Below are positions 47,529 through 60,335 of a DNA stretch of 64,000 nucleotides, in pieces (positions within the stretch are counted from its first letter, which is position 1; every line of letters begins with the position of its first letter). This DNA is from Zeugodacus cucurbitae. Taxonomy: Eukaryota; Arthropoda; Insecta; Diptera; Tephritidae. A model generated the notes under the pieces. It saw only the letters and a list, made by a program, of their open reading frames with translations, was not told the DNA's origin and did no database searches. A program made the position numbers and the translations under genes. The stretch is taken from NCBI RefSeq assembly GCF_028554725.1, contig NC_071670.1:4588001-4652000 (forward strand), written 5' to 3'.

Positions 47529-49640
47529 TAATTCCACTGAAATTGTGGATTTATTGTAAGCTTTAGTGTTAGCTAAGTTACAAACTAACACGTTGTATGC
47601 ACTTTACACTAAAAGGTGCTAAAAGCATGCAATATAATCCTCAATATTGTTTTAGTATACAATTTATTTGTTGTTATACTGCAACTAATTTGTACTAACT
47701 CTCGTACCGAGCAATTTAAGCCTGCTTATATATTTTTATTACGTTGAAATTAAATCCAGCAAATAACAATAAGTGCTTAAATGCATGGAAACGCCTAAAT
47801 GTATGCTGCATGCATATGTAGATTCACACTTTCAAGGCTTTCAAGCGTAATATGCAACATATTTTGTAAACTAGTAGTTAGAGTAGCTAGTTTAGTGCTA
47901 ATTTGTGAGTTTTCGCCTAAAACTATGCAATATATAATTATGAACTTTCTGTTATTATGAAAGTATGAATCAGTTTTATCAAAATTGTTTTTTCATATTC
48001 AATTTTAAACTCAGTAATTCTAGTAAAAATAATTAGAATACAAAATTGAAGCAATTTCAACTATACAACGCCTGAATGTATGCAATAGAAAAAGTATTTA
48101 CTAAAAGATATTGCCAATAACCATGTAACTTTCACTGAAATGTGAAAGCAAGAACAAGCATTTTCAGGAAATTATGCACTGCAGCACCTAAAAGCATATC
48201 ACATATTCCTTATTGCATTTACGCACACATTGGACGTGCATTTCAGTGAAATTCGAAATTAAAAATGATGGACATATCAAATATTGTAAACAAAAAGCTG
48301 CACACACAAGCGCACCACAACTTGTTTCGTTACACTTTTTGTTGTTTACTATTTTTGGGAAAGTATAATATTTACATATTTCCAAAAATATGAAATGTAG
48401 CAAATGCTATGCACCGACTATTTTCCCAAGAACTATGCACAGCATATTACATTTTGTAGTTTATTTACCAAAGATTCATGCGAAAATTCGTTATTGAGCT
48501 AACAAAATGAGATTATGTCAACAGCAGGCTTTATTAATGTGGTGCGCCTAAAAGACGGTAAAGAAGAAATATTGATTTTGTGGTCATAGAAGATTATATA
48601 TCTGCTGGTCGGCATAAAAATATGGCAATATTCGATAGTTTGTTTCATACAAAATTGCATTGAAAGAAATATAAAATATAAAATTTTCATTTGCGCCTAA
48701 TTTTAGGCAACATCGAAAGATGTAATGGTTGCATGTGGCACAAGCGAGAAAAATTTAATATATTTGCACAAAATCAATCAAAAATTAATAAAAGCACTGA
48801 TATATTATTTGTTTGACTTATAAGTCAATATTGCCTAAAGGTAGGCTAACTCTGCATGAAGATGTGCTTAAATTAATAATTTTTTGGTAATATTTAGTAA
48901 TGTTTACACACTTTATATCGCGCTGAACATAAATTAACTTATTTTGGAATTAAGTAGCGTTAGTAACAAAAATATATTAATAATAACCGCCTGAAAGTAT
49001 GCAAAGTGTTTATATATAAATTGTTTAAGACTATTTAATAAAAAAGCTGCGCCTTATTAGTACTTTGTATGTATTATAGTTTAATATGCTCTTATTCAAA
49101 GTCGCCTAAAAGTATACATTCTAAATGGTAACACATGTCACTCACCCACTTGTTTACCCTCCAACTCGTTAAATTAAAGAAATTGCTAAGCATTTAAATT
49201 AATCAGTTAATATCAAAAATAACATAATTAATAAAAATATTTGTGTGAGCCTTATGGGGGTGAAAAAACAATTAATCGTTATTAATGTGCGCCTAAATGT
49301 AGGCTACATATTTGTAGTACATTGTAAATGCATATGGTCAAAGCAAGTAGCAATTTATATTATTGTATTCAATAAAATTTATAGACCGCAGACAACAGGC
49401 ATACAGACAACAAGTGTGGCATACTTTGCGGCTGACACAATATTTTCATAGGAATTTATTGCATACAATACAGCCAAGCAATAGAAAGTGGCACAAATAC
49501 GCAAATGATAGAGTGTTAACGCACAATTTTTTTTATTGTGTTTATTTATTACACACTAAATATGTAGCATATTTACCGTAAATATGCCGAAAAGTATGCA
49601 CACAAATTGGTGGCGAATTTCAATAGCATGCGTGTGATAT
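47529..49640 (+). repeat. Box array, block 3b
   Basis: Boxes on the plus strand occur near 47614, 47791, 47914, 48068, 48185, 48545, 48695, 48830, 48988, 49103, 49288 and 49584. Most steps are 115-185 bp, with gaps of 360 and 296. The copy at 48695 is GCGCCTAATTTTAGGCAAC, almost a palindrome. Several have TAGGC instead of TATGC (48830, 49288). Confidence 0.85.
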
Positions 49641-50061
49641 AGAAACGGCAGTAGCGACGCTTGTGTATACTCACGAGAGCGTTTATTCCATATTAAATGC
49701 TTGTTAATTGACACCACTGCGGCATAGCATACATTTAAGCGCACACACGGTATGCTTTGCGGATGCCGTAACCAACAGCTGCACGCTTGTGGATTTGCGG
49801 TCTCATTTGGTTTGGATGTTGTACATCCAGCCGACGGCGCACGCATGCTATGCACACACACAAACAGAAATTTTATTTGCCTGCACGGCAGTGTAGCATA
49901 GCAATAGGCGTGGCGTATTGCATGCAGCTGCAACTGCGCCTACAGCCATGACGGCAATTCAATTGAATTGCTACTAAATAGACGCCAGCAATTCGATAAA
50001 GTGTGAAATTAACCAAATTATTTACACATCTGCAATGTGAGTTAATTCGATACAAGCTCGC
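49641..50061. other. Non-coding; no gene seen
   Basis: Slightly GC-richer DNA with overlapping open frames on both strands that give Cys/His-rich chance products. No splice-consistent exon is visible. Confidence 0.4.
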
Positions 50062-51760
50062 GGCATACATTTAGGCACTTGACGTGGTTTTGCATAAGCA
50101 TAATTATGCAATGCAGTGCAGGCTGTGACATGCTCATTGCCAGCTGTTGCACCGCAGAGTTTTGTGGTTTTCGGTGTTCGAACATTTCATATTATTACGG
50201 TGTTCCAATTTGCTTTTATTATTTGTGTGCCCGAAAGTATGCAAATTAATATGGAATTTGTTATTGTTTTTTGCATCGCTTAGCGATTTTGTGTGCGCGT
50301 AATTATTGGTTTGCCATAGAATTGTAGCGTATTTATTTTCCATACTAACTGTTGGTAAATATTTATTTATTTGCATAGTTTTAGGTGTGCGCGCAAATAA
50401 AATTAATTAATTATGTTTATTCTAATGGCATTTAAATGCACATGTTTTAAAACTTAATGAAAATGAAATATGCAAATGGGTTAATAATTACTATTTTTTT
50501 AATAAAATTTTGCCTAGCTTGAGGCGCAAAGCATATATTTTGAATATTTGTATATTTATTTAAATTTGGTTCACACCTGAATTGCATAGTACCGCAAATA
50601 TAAAATTTTAGACTGAATTCGAGATTTTAAATGCAATATTATTACAATGGTAGACTAAAATTAAATTTTGTTGCCTACAATTTGGTGTTATTTTTTTAAC
50701 AAACACATATTTTACGCCTATGTGACTTAAAATAAAAAAGAACTGCTAATATTGATAAATTTTATCATCGAACTTTTTTATTCGCCTACTTTTAGGCACA
50801 ATAATTGAGAAGATTACACAATTAAATTTAATGTTAAATAAATAAATTGTGGTTTACAAATACAATAATTACGCATTTGAGATAAAAATAAAGAAAAAAG
50901 CTAAATATAGCCTACTTTTAGGCAAAATAAGGATTTTATGTATGTGCTGCATTAATCTATACTTTTCTGAGAAAGATATAAATACAGGTGCTTTTGAAAT
51001 ACAAACATAACATTAACAATGGTTTAGTAAAATGTGATAGTTAATTAAATTTTTTGTATTGCTTTTGGGCGTAATTTTTTTTTTATCAAATTAGCTTTAT
51101 ACAGTAGCAAAATAGTATTAAAAATATAAAAATTTTCTCTTCCCACTCGAAAAAATGTAATTGAATAATAAATAGAATTGAAAATTAAATTAAAAAACTT
51201 TTTATAGCATACCTTTTGGCGCAGTAAAGTTCATTTGATAAAATCTACCCAGTAAATAATTCAGTTAGTTTTTTGTTTACGCATCATTCTAATTAAATTA
51301 TGGTAACTTATTACTGTTTCAGACGTATTTGCAATTAAATTAAATGAAATTGTAGCATATTTTTGGGTAAAATATTCTGAACTTTGTGTTTTCAGTGAAT
51401 TCACAGAAGTTAATAATTATATTTGGTTGCATGTGGGATTGATAAAAGGCTAAAAATTATAAAATAAAGTTTTTCGTAAACAAAAATAATCGAAGCATAC
51501 TTTTAGGCTTTGTTAATAAATGTACTAATTTTAAATGGAAAGCGGTTTGGAAATGTAAAAAGTTTTAGAATTGGTATAAAAATTTTAAAAATAAAAATAT
51601 TCGTGAAAAAAATCTATGCATACTTTTAGGCGCTGCTGATTAATATATTAATTTTAAGCAATAAAAGCTAAATGTCTAAATAATCTGTTCGATTTATTAT
51701 TAAATATTGATCTAAGAGTAAAAATTTTAAATTATAGGGCATACTTTTAGGCCGTCAAAA
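50062..51760 (-). repeat. Box array, block 4, mostly minus orientation
   Basis: Boxes read on the minus strand near 50062, 50512, 50672, 50783, 50909, 51207, 51352, 51494, 51617 and 51739; one plus copy lies at 50229. Steps are 111-160 bp or about 298. The three last copies share the same core (GCATACTTTTAGGC). The units at 51494 and 51617 also share TTAATAxATxTAxTAATTTTAA after the box, so unit-wide homology is still visible. Confidence 0.85.
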
Positions 51761-52250
51761 CAATTTTTCGCTAAAATTTATATTCAACTCCTTAATAACG
51801 CAGTTGTGGTCTACTGAGCTACAGTCAGAGCACAAACTAGTGTACACAAACTGCGTACATTGCCATCAATTAACGGCTACGACCAGAGCTGTAGGTCACT
51901 AGAGGATAAGGGGTATAAAAGTTGAAATTTTTGGGCACAAAATTCGACCTTTTTTGGTAGATACCTTTCTTTTTTAGTTTAATTCTTCTATTTATACGCA
52001 TTGCAGCATTTTTTTTGCTTTACTTGTCAACCCAATAGTTTGTTGAACTTTGTTGGGCCATCATTGGTCCTTGATCCTTGTCATCAGTTTACTTTGCAAT
52101 TTGGCTTTTAGTATTCTCCAGTCGCTGACTGATGAGAGCTTATTTGCGGGACTATAGGATAGGCGTTACATGAGCACACACACACGCAAACAGCGCTTAT
52201 GTACAGTTAAACACTGTCAGCCACTCACGCATGTATTTATAGCCAACGAA
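51761..52250. other. Non-coding; no gene seen
   Basis: No box, gene or other repeat was recognised in this stretch, which separates a minus-oriented from a plus-oriented box block. Confidence 0.4.
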
Positions 52251-54390
52251 CGCCTGTAACTATGCTACGCACTAAATGACCTGTCAAATTGTTGTTAAAC
52301 AAGAGAAAAAATATGTTACGCCGAACAGAAACTACAAAATATATACATATGTATGTATAAATATAAAACCACGCCATAAAATTAACTAATATCTCGCTCG
52401 CTGCTTAAGCGACGCCTGCGTGTATGCTTTGGGAAAGACAAATATACAAAAAAAAATATACGTCAACTAGGCTTAGTGCACGTCGCAGCCAAAAGGGAAA
52501 CACCCACAAGTGGTAGTAAATTTGTACACCTCTTTACCCGCCGTTTATGTGTGCATTTGAAGCGCCGCGTGGTAGGCAACGCTGCGTTGTCACCCTCCGT
52601 TTGTGCGTTGTACAACTTAATTAAATTTCTTGGTCGACATAGTATTTCACCTGTACTGACTGACCTGATAAATGACGAGCGAAACTATGTGAGAAATTTT
52701 CTAGAGTATTATGTCTGCCAAGCACGTTAGCGCAGTCTTTTTTTGTATAGCATATATATAGGCGACCGCGGTTATCAGCGCTTTTATCTCTGCACGATGT
52801 AGCCACAAAAATGTTAAAGGAAATTGCTTAGTTGTAGGAAGAAGTTTACCGCTTATTTTTATATACTTTAATGTGTGTGTTGGACTTGTAGCATATTTAA
52901 TTGTCACTACGCCTACGCATAGGCTACACATGTATTGTGATTACGTATTAATTGGTAATTTTATGACTTATTTCTGAGGTAGAAATTTTCCAAACCAAAT
53001 TTTGAAATCAATATAGAGTTTAAAATAATTTTTAGCAAATATGGCGCACAAAAGTATGTTAAGAAATATGTGTGTACTGATTTTTTTAACACTTTCTTCG
53101 TTTTTCTTTTTCACATATAACCACAGTTATGAAAGCCTTAAAATTTTTTCCATTAAAATGGTCAAAGAATGTGTTTGATATGCCTAAATGTAGGCAACGC
53201 ATTTCCAAATTAGTAAAATATTCAAATGTAAACGCGCAAACCAGAAACATTTACTTGGAGTTGTGTTTAAAATGAATTTTCACAAATTTTAAGATATACA
53301 AAACAAGAGCGCCTTAGGATAGGCTAAATTATTTCATACACAGCGCAATTTTTGATGTGTGCTTTGAAACAAACCATTTAAATTTTACAACTAACAGCTT
53401 AGACTCGCACTACGAGAGTTTTTAAATCAAGTTCTACGCAAACAAATTTAATAAGCGCCTTTAGGTAGGCAACTATTTTTTACGGGACACATAAAGCACA
53501 CTTTGACTCTACAAAACCATGCGGCTTTACTGTGCAGTTCCTTAAAGAAAGCGCCATATACTTGGTTCAACCAAAGCGCCTTCGGCTAGGCGACATTTTT
53601 TATAACACTTCACAGCGGCATTCTGAATAAATTGTAGAGTGCATGTTGACTAGAGAAAACACAGACTTCTTATTTTAATATGAAATTTCAAAAAATTAGA
53701 AGAACTTTCAACTTTCAACTTAATTCTGCTCAGAACAACCCTAAACTAAATCTACTGGAGCTATAAACTCCAACCAAGCTCGAATCTGTAGTAAAATAGC
53801 CATTAAATGAAAAGTGCGCCTAGGAGTAGGCAATAAATTTTTATCCTTAATTTATAAACATTTCTATGTTAAACTTGCATAGAAGTTTACGATATTTACA
53901 AGCGTGTAAGGATTTAAAACCTCGAAATCACAAAAAATTATATAAAATAAATTTAAGAAAAGAGCCCATGCTTAGACAAAAATGTTTTTATTACCATTAC
54001 ATAAGCTATAGTGCTCAGAACTTCAATTTTACAACTCGTTGGAGTTTATGAGTTGCGAAATAAAATCATTTGAGCGTTAAAATTGCAGAGCGCCTGGGGT
54101 TAGGCAATGTTTTTTTTTTATTTTTACTTTTAGTATTAATATTTTTAGGTAAAATTTATGTGTGGTTTGTTAATTTTTAATTCTTTAGTTTTTATTTATT
54201 AAAAAATTTTGAATTTAATTTTTTATAATTTTTTTAAATTAACAATTTTTTTTTATTTTTGCTAAACACGCATTTTGTTATACTCAGCAATCGTTTCGTT
54301 AGTTATTTTTCACATTATTGCAATCCAAAAATTTACAAAATGTATTTAAAATACTCAAAAATATACAAGACGCCTTTGGGTATGCAACGC
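52251..54390 (+). repeat. Box array, block 5, GCGCC-N6-TAGGCAAC form
   Basis: Plus-strand boxes occur near 52253, 52410, 52910, 53044, 53183, 53309, 53455, 53576, 53816, 54090 and 54371. From 53.3 kb they read GCGCC-TTAGGA-TAGGCTAA, GCGCC-TTTAGG-TAGGCAAC, GCGCC-TTCGGC-TAGGCGAC, GCGCC-TAGGAG-TAGGCAAT and GCGCC-TGGGGT-TAGGCAAT. The outer halves and the spacing are kept while the six central bases differ almost completely. Confidence 0.9.
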
Positions 54391-56604
54391 ATTTGTGATT
54401 TTTCACATTTCTACGAATTTGTAATGAATTTTCATTGCGGATTTTCTGTTGAAATCAGTTGGTACTGCATTACATTGGAATTTAATAAAAGTTTTCGGCG
54501 ATTTTTCTCATATATGATACTTTCGGGTCACACTGGCGAAAAAAATTAGTCAATACTACAAATATCAACAGCGAGTCAGGTGTGCATTATTTGATGATTT
54601 ATTTGCCGTCACATTTCCATTTTCCTTTACTTGCTTGCTGCTACTCATCTCAGCGTTTAACAGTAAATTTGTCTTGTGCGTTTCTGCCACAGCACTGTTT
54701 TACTGTCAAATAAATTTCAAATATTGACAGCTGTCATTTGGCTTGTACTATATTTATTTAGTGTGTTCTTACAAAAGTGCTGACGCAATGCACAGCGAGA
54801 CAGTGTGAAAAAGAGAGCGGAAGAGAGTCCAAGGAGAGCGCGTACATTAACTGTGTCTATAACTCAGCCTTTTGGGCTGCTTCTTTTCACTTTTTATGAG
54901 CTTCTTTTGGCTTATTGCCCGCAAGCTTGGCATTCAGCATGCGAATCGTGACATTAAACAGACAACGTAGCGCATTTAATGTGCCTCCGTCAAAAACTGC
55001 CTACTCGCCGCCATTCATGTTTTCATGTGACTTTCCTTTGGGATGTTTTCGTTGAAAATGGCTGAGGCAATGAAATTGTAAGCTACTTAGCAAAGTTGAA
55101 AATTAAATGTGTACGCAGCTATGTGCATAAGTATGGCAACCCTAAGAACTCAAACCGGCCGTTGATTCCCTTACTCTGCTCTCCATATCATTATTTGCTT
55201 AGAGCAAATAATATTTAAGCACATTGAATATGGCTTATAAACTGTGTGACGATTTCCTTGGTCGTTGACGTCGTCCTTTTGCCAATTGTAAATCGTAGAA
55301 TCGTGTGTCATTGTGGCCTTCCAGCTGTCGACGCAGACAGTCGCCACCAGGCCATGAGTGTATGTGTGTGTGTGGGCGCCTTGACGCCAGTCACTGCACA
55401 TTCGTCTGGCTTTAAAGTGATTAATTAAGCGGATTAATAAAGCTTAAAATGTTGTAGTTCGCATTAGTTGAAAAGTTAGAAAGGTCGCCTACATAAATCA
55501 AATAATCTAAGCGGTTGCAAAGAGGAAGTGCAAAGTTGTTGACATGACAGCGGATTGACTTACAATGCATCACAAGAGAGCAGTGTATGATTTAAATGTG
55601 TTTATTGCTTGATTTTTAGGTTTAATTCAAAAAATTTAGCATATACGTAGGCGTTAAATGTAAAATGTGTTTAAAAGTAACTTGCAAAAGCAAATCTTTG
55701 ATTTTAAATATAAACATAATCAAACTACATAGTTCCACGTCAAATATAAAAATAATATTAAAAAAAAATTTTAATTTTTTTTTAATTTTTAATTTTCATA
55801 AATTTTTCCATTTTTGAAATTAAAAAAAAAAATTGTTGAAACACGCTAATATGTCGCAATAAATGTCTATACTACTCTCTTCCGCACTCGTTTGTTGCTT
55901 AAACAAAAATCGTTGCCTACCCACAGGCGCTTATAACATTTTTAAGTATGTTTCTAAGAAATTTATATGAAATTTGATGACTTGAACAATATTTCTCAGT
56001 TATTTCTCTGTATATAATCCCAACACACGGGTAGCGGACAATAGAAAAGGCCGTCAGTATGCCACTTGAACCGTTACACTAAGCAGTACGCACACAAACA
56101 AAGCACATGTTACTTACCCTAGCAAAGGAAAGCGAAATAAAATAGAAGCGTAAAAGGCAAGTAGGCAAGTAGCAAAGCATATCAGTGAAAGCTAGTAATT
56201 TTTCTTGCAAGTCACGCATTTTAATCCAATTAAATCTGGAGATCATTCATGACAGGCAACTACATACAATTATAAGTGGAAGTGAAGGCAGCTGTAAAGG
56301 AGAGCGACGCGTTCAGTATGCAGTGGTGTACTAGTGTGTGTTGATGAAATGCAGAAAAACTTAGCGAGAGTGTGCAGAGTTGTTTGTAAAATAAATAACA
56401 GATACCATTAAAGTGTGCAAAAGGCAAATGGACGGTCAAAGGACAACGGTTAAGTGGATATGGAGAGTTTCTTGAGGAATTTTTGTGCAGGGTGGGTGCA
56501 TTATGGAATTGAAGCAAAGAAAATATTTCAAATAAATATATTTAAGTTAGATTTTGAGCTTTTAAAAAATTTTGCAAAAAAAAATTAAATAATTTGAAAC
56601 CATC
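54391..56604. other. Non-coding with two minus-oriented boxes
   Basis: Boxes read on the minus strand at about 55636 (TAGCATATACGTAGGCG) and 55912 (GTTGCCTACCCACAGGCGC). The rest is mixed, GC-richer at 54780-55420. No open frame has gene-like features. Confidence 0.5.
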
Positions 56605-57820
56605 TGGCAACCCTTGCTAAAATATATTTAATATAAATACTTAAATTTTATCCTAATCTTATAATTTTTGTCTCATCTGGCAACCTCAATGTTATTTTTT
56701 TTTCAAAATGTGGCAACACTGTTTGGCAAACTACCACAATATAGACACTTGCTTTCATTAGACGATGGATATACAACTGTTGAATGTGACTATTTCTATA
56801 TTTGTGCCTAATATGCATAAATCATATATATAATAAGTGGCATTGGCAACCCTTCATTAATATGTATGTATGTATTTTTATATATTTTTTACTATTTATG
56901 AATGATTTTGGGGCAATACTTTCAACTATAAATTTCAAAGGAGGGATATTTCTAAACTATATATGTATAATAAAAATTATAAATAATAAATATAATTTGA
57001 AAAACACAGCTGGCAACTCTGTTAAAAAGCATATTCAAATCAAATCTTGAATGAACTTTTTTTTTGAAATATTATAAAAATATTATTTTTGAGTTTAGCA
57101 ATACATTTTTTAAGTATAATTTCAAATACATGAATTGATGATGAGTTGGCAACCCTCATTAATTTCTTTTTTCGGAAAGTAAAACGTGAAAAAGTAGTTT
57201 ATTCTTAATATTAATTTATATGAAATATTTTAAGCATTAAATTTTCGAGAAATAATATTAAATATTTGGTTAAATGGTGAATTGGCAACCCTGTTATTAT
57301 ATATTTTTTAAAAAGTTAAAACTTAAAGAAGCATTTTTTGCTTAATTTCAGCTAGAGTGAAATTATTTGAAGCAATCAAATTTCAGCAGAAAAAAATTTT
57401 TAAATATGAATCTCACAATTGATTGGCAACCCTGTTTAAATTTTTCTCTAATCCGTATTTTATAAAAATAATAAAATTTGAGTGAATTTAAGCGAAATTG
57501 TGTTTGTAATTTTTAGCAAGAATTTTAAATATATTTGAAACTTTGAAATATATGTAAGTTGGCAACTCTATAAAATATTTCCTAGCTATTTAGGCTTCCA
57601 TTAACTTATTTAAAGGAAACTCTACATAAATGAATTGTTTTTACTAGTTTGTAATTATTATTAGTGTTTTTAGCAGATGTTGGCAACCCTGGTGTCTGAA
57701 AAATACTTCAATTATTTCTACCCGAAAAAAACCAACATACATATATAAAATTTATTTGAATTTAAGAGTTTTAAAAAAATATAATATTTTTTTTTAATAA
57801 ATGATGTTGGTAACCCTGTT
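56605..57820 (+). repeat. TTGGCAACCCTGTT word ladder
   Basis: TGGCAACCC words occur at 56605, 56678, 56711, 56724, 56844, 57011, 57147, 57283, 57424, 57560, 57681 and 57808. From 57011 the steps are 136, 136, 141, 136, 121 and 127 bp. The intervening DNA is AT-rich without clear homology by eye, so a near-constant step survives although unit similarity does not. The complement GTTGCCAA also forms small clusters at 22.1-22.6 and 63.25-63.35 kb. Confidence 0.85.
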
Positions 57821-58974
57821 GAATATAAAATACTGGCTTTATTTTTAGTTACAAAATTTACTTTAAATTTTGCTTAAAATATGCCATTTGTTGAATTATT
57901 AGATTTTTTCGATAAAAAAAAATATTTTTTTTATATTTATTCCACAAATTAAATGTATTTAAATGTTAATGGCTGCTTTAAAATATATTTTGTTAAAGCT
58001 TAACCGTTCAACTCAAAATTTCAAATGCATTCAATAGCCTTTTAACTTTGCTTTTTCGCACATTCTTCTGTCGCTGCCGCTGCTGACACGCGCCCACATT
58101 GCAACTAATGGCAATTGATTGCTCAGCTTGCTCGGTCATTACTCGCCAAGAATAGAATAAAATTAGAAAATTACACCGAAGGAAACTATTTCAATTGAAA
58201 GCATGCCCTTTTTGTAGTAAATTAAATTTGATTTTGAACGAAATTATTATTTATAAATTATAATTGAGAATGAAAGGCAGCAGCAGGCGACCTGATAACT
58301 GTCCAAAGGCCTAACAGCTGTGTGTTAAGGCCAACGAGCAGCAATTAATTTGTAGCAATTTCAAAAGCACACACGGACATACATAGATATATATATTTTC
58401 GGTTTAACTTTTATTGTAATTTGTTTTCATGGGCCAAACATTAAAATGAGCTTTCGCCGCCTACAGCTTTTTTGGTTGCCGCACAAACATTTGTATTTGC
58501 TGCTTCAAAGGAGTTGTTGTATTTCCTTTCTCCAAAATATGATGTTGTTATTAGCGAGATGTTATTGTTGTTGTTGTAAAACAACATTTTGTGTTAACTA
58601 TCCGCAGCATTTTTGATTACTTGTGACTTTTAAGAGGCAGCCGTAAAAAGTTTTAGTGTGGAAAAGTGTGCAGAAAGGGAAAAATAGTGGGTGTAAAGAG
58701 GCGTAGCATATAGCGAATATAGTGCGAAGTAAAATATAAAGTTAAAGTAATGTCTAAATGGCGCTAATGATACACGAAATGAGCTGCAAAGTCGCACAGT
58801 TCATAAATAAATTCTAAGAGAATGAGCTATTAAGCGAAATTGATTGCCGAAATAGTTCTAAATGACTTATAATGCTAGAAATGTATAAAAAATCTTGATT
58901 TAAATTTAAATTAGGCACGAAAATTTTTGAGCTTTTAGAAAGAGCCGCAAAGAAATACCGCTAAACTTAAAAAG
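57821..58974. other. Non-coding; no gene seen
   Basis: AT-rich DNA with short GTTGTTGTTGT tracts near 58565. No box and no supported open frame. Confidence 0.45.
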
Positions 58975-60335
58975 GTAGCATACCCACAGGCGCAAAGCGC
59001 TTTAGAGCTATAAGTACTATAAAAAACTATTGATTCTGGTTTAGTTATCATTATAGTGATTCAAAACAATTAAAAACTTCATAAAAACTATTTTTTTAAT
59101 AAATATATTTATGAAAAATTATTTAAAAAACTATTCCGAAAACAGAGTTTTGAGTTTAAAATCAATATTCAAATACTTAAGGAATCCTAAATTGTAACAT
59201 AATGCGCTTGAGCAATTAGAGTTGTGTAGTATAAGGTGAACTTAATCGAAATTAAGAAAATTAAAGCCTAACCGCAGGCCGCAGGTTTTGTGGCTACAAT
59301 TGCAGATATTTCATGATTAATTTTGACATTAAGATTATGTAATTTATATTTTTCCATTACAAAAACGGATAGTGCTGACAATTTGGTGACTAAATTGGAA
59401 TGAAAGTAAAAAAATATTTAAATATATATTAGTATTTGCATTATTTTTTTATTACTTTAATATGTGCATTTTTCACCAAAATTTTCTTAAATATTTTCAA
59501 TAAGCATCTAAATATACTGAATAAATAATTCAAACTTCAATGTTCGACCAATAATAGCTGATACAAGGCAAATATTGTGAAACTATAGCCTATCCACAGG
59601 CGCTGAATTTTCAAAAGTAGCTATAATGTTGTAAATTTGCTTGCAAAAGTAACAATGACCTCAAAAACATGTTATATTAAGTTATTTTGATAAAAATTCG
59701 ACATTTTTCTCGACATATATTTTTTTGGTGGTTTTTTTTGGAAATTTGAAAATTAAATTTTACTTAAATATATGTATTTCTTTTGCTTCAAAAATTGATT
59801 TATAGTTTAAAATATGTATCATAAAGAGTGTTACTAACTAGTTGCATTTTTATATTACAAAATCCTGAATTTATTTCAAAGTTTTGCCTATCATTAGGCA
59901 CAAAATAAAAATTAAGAATAAAAGAACTTTCATAACAGTTAGCAGAAGTTAAATGAGCAGTGCTACTAACTAGCTGCATATTTTCTATTCAAAATTAAAA
60001 ATAAATTTGAATTTATCGCAAAGTGCTGCCTATCATTAGGCGCAAAATTAAGTTTTAAGAGAAAATGAGGATTTTTTAACAGTTTTAAGTAATTAAATGA
60101 TTATTCATTTAATGAAAACACAATAATTATGCACTTAAAATGTAGAAAATGAAAAATCTTAGAAACATTTTTAACAGTCATTTATACCGCGCATACATTT
60201 TAGCGCACAGTATAAATAAATTTAAAAAATTATAAAATTCGTTACTAAAAGCCAATTGCATCTATTGCATACTAAATTCTCTATATATCAACAAAAATGT
60301 ATAATTCCAATTATTTGTTGCCTATCCGCAGGCGC
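58975..60335 (-). repeat. Box array, block 6, minus orientation
   Basis: Minus-strand boxes occur near 58975, 59266, 59586, 59884, 60025, 60186 and 60317. Cores are CCCACAGG, CCGCAGG, TCCACAGG, TCATTAGG (twice) and TCCGCAGG. The units around 59884 and 60025 are clear tandem copies about 141 bp long: both include GT(T/G)(A/C)TACTAACTAG before the box and GAATTTAT directly upstream of it. Confidence 0.85.
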
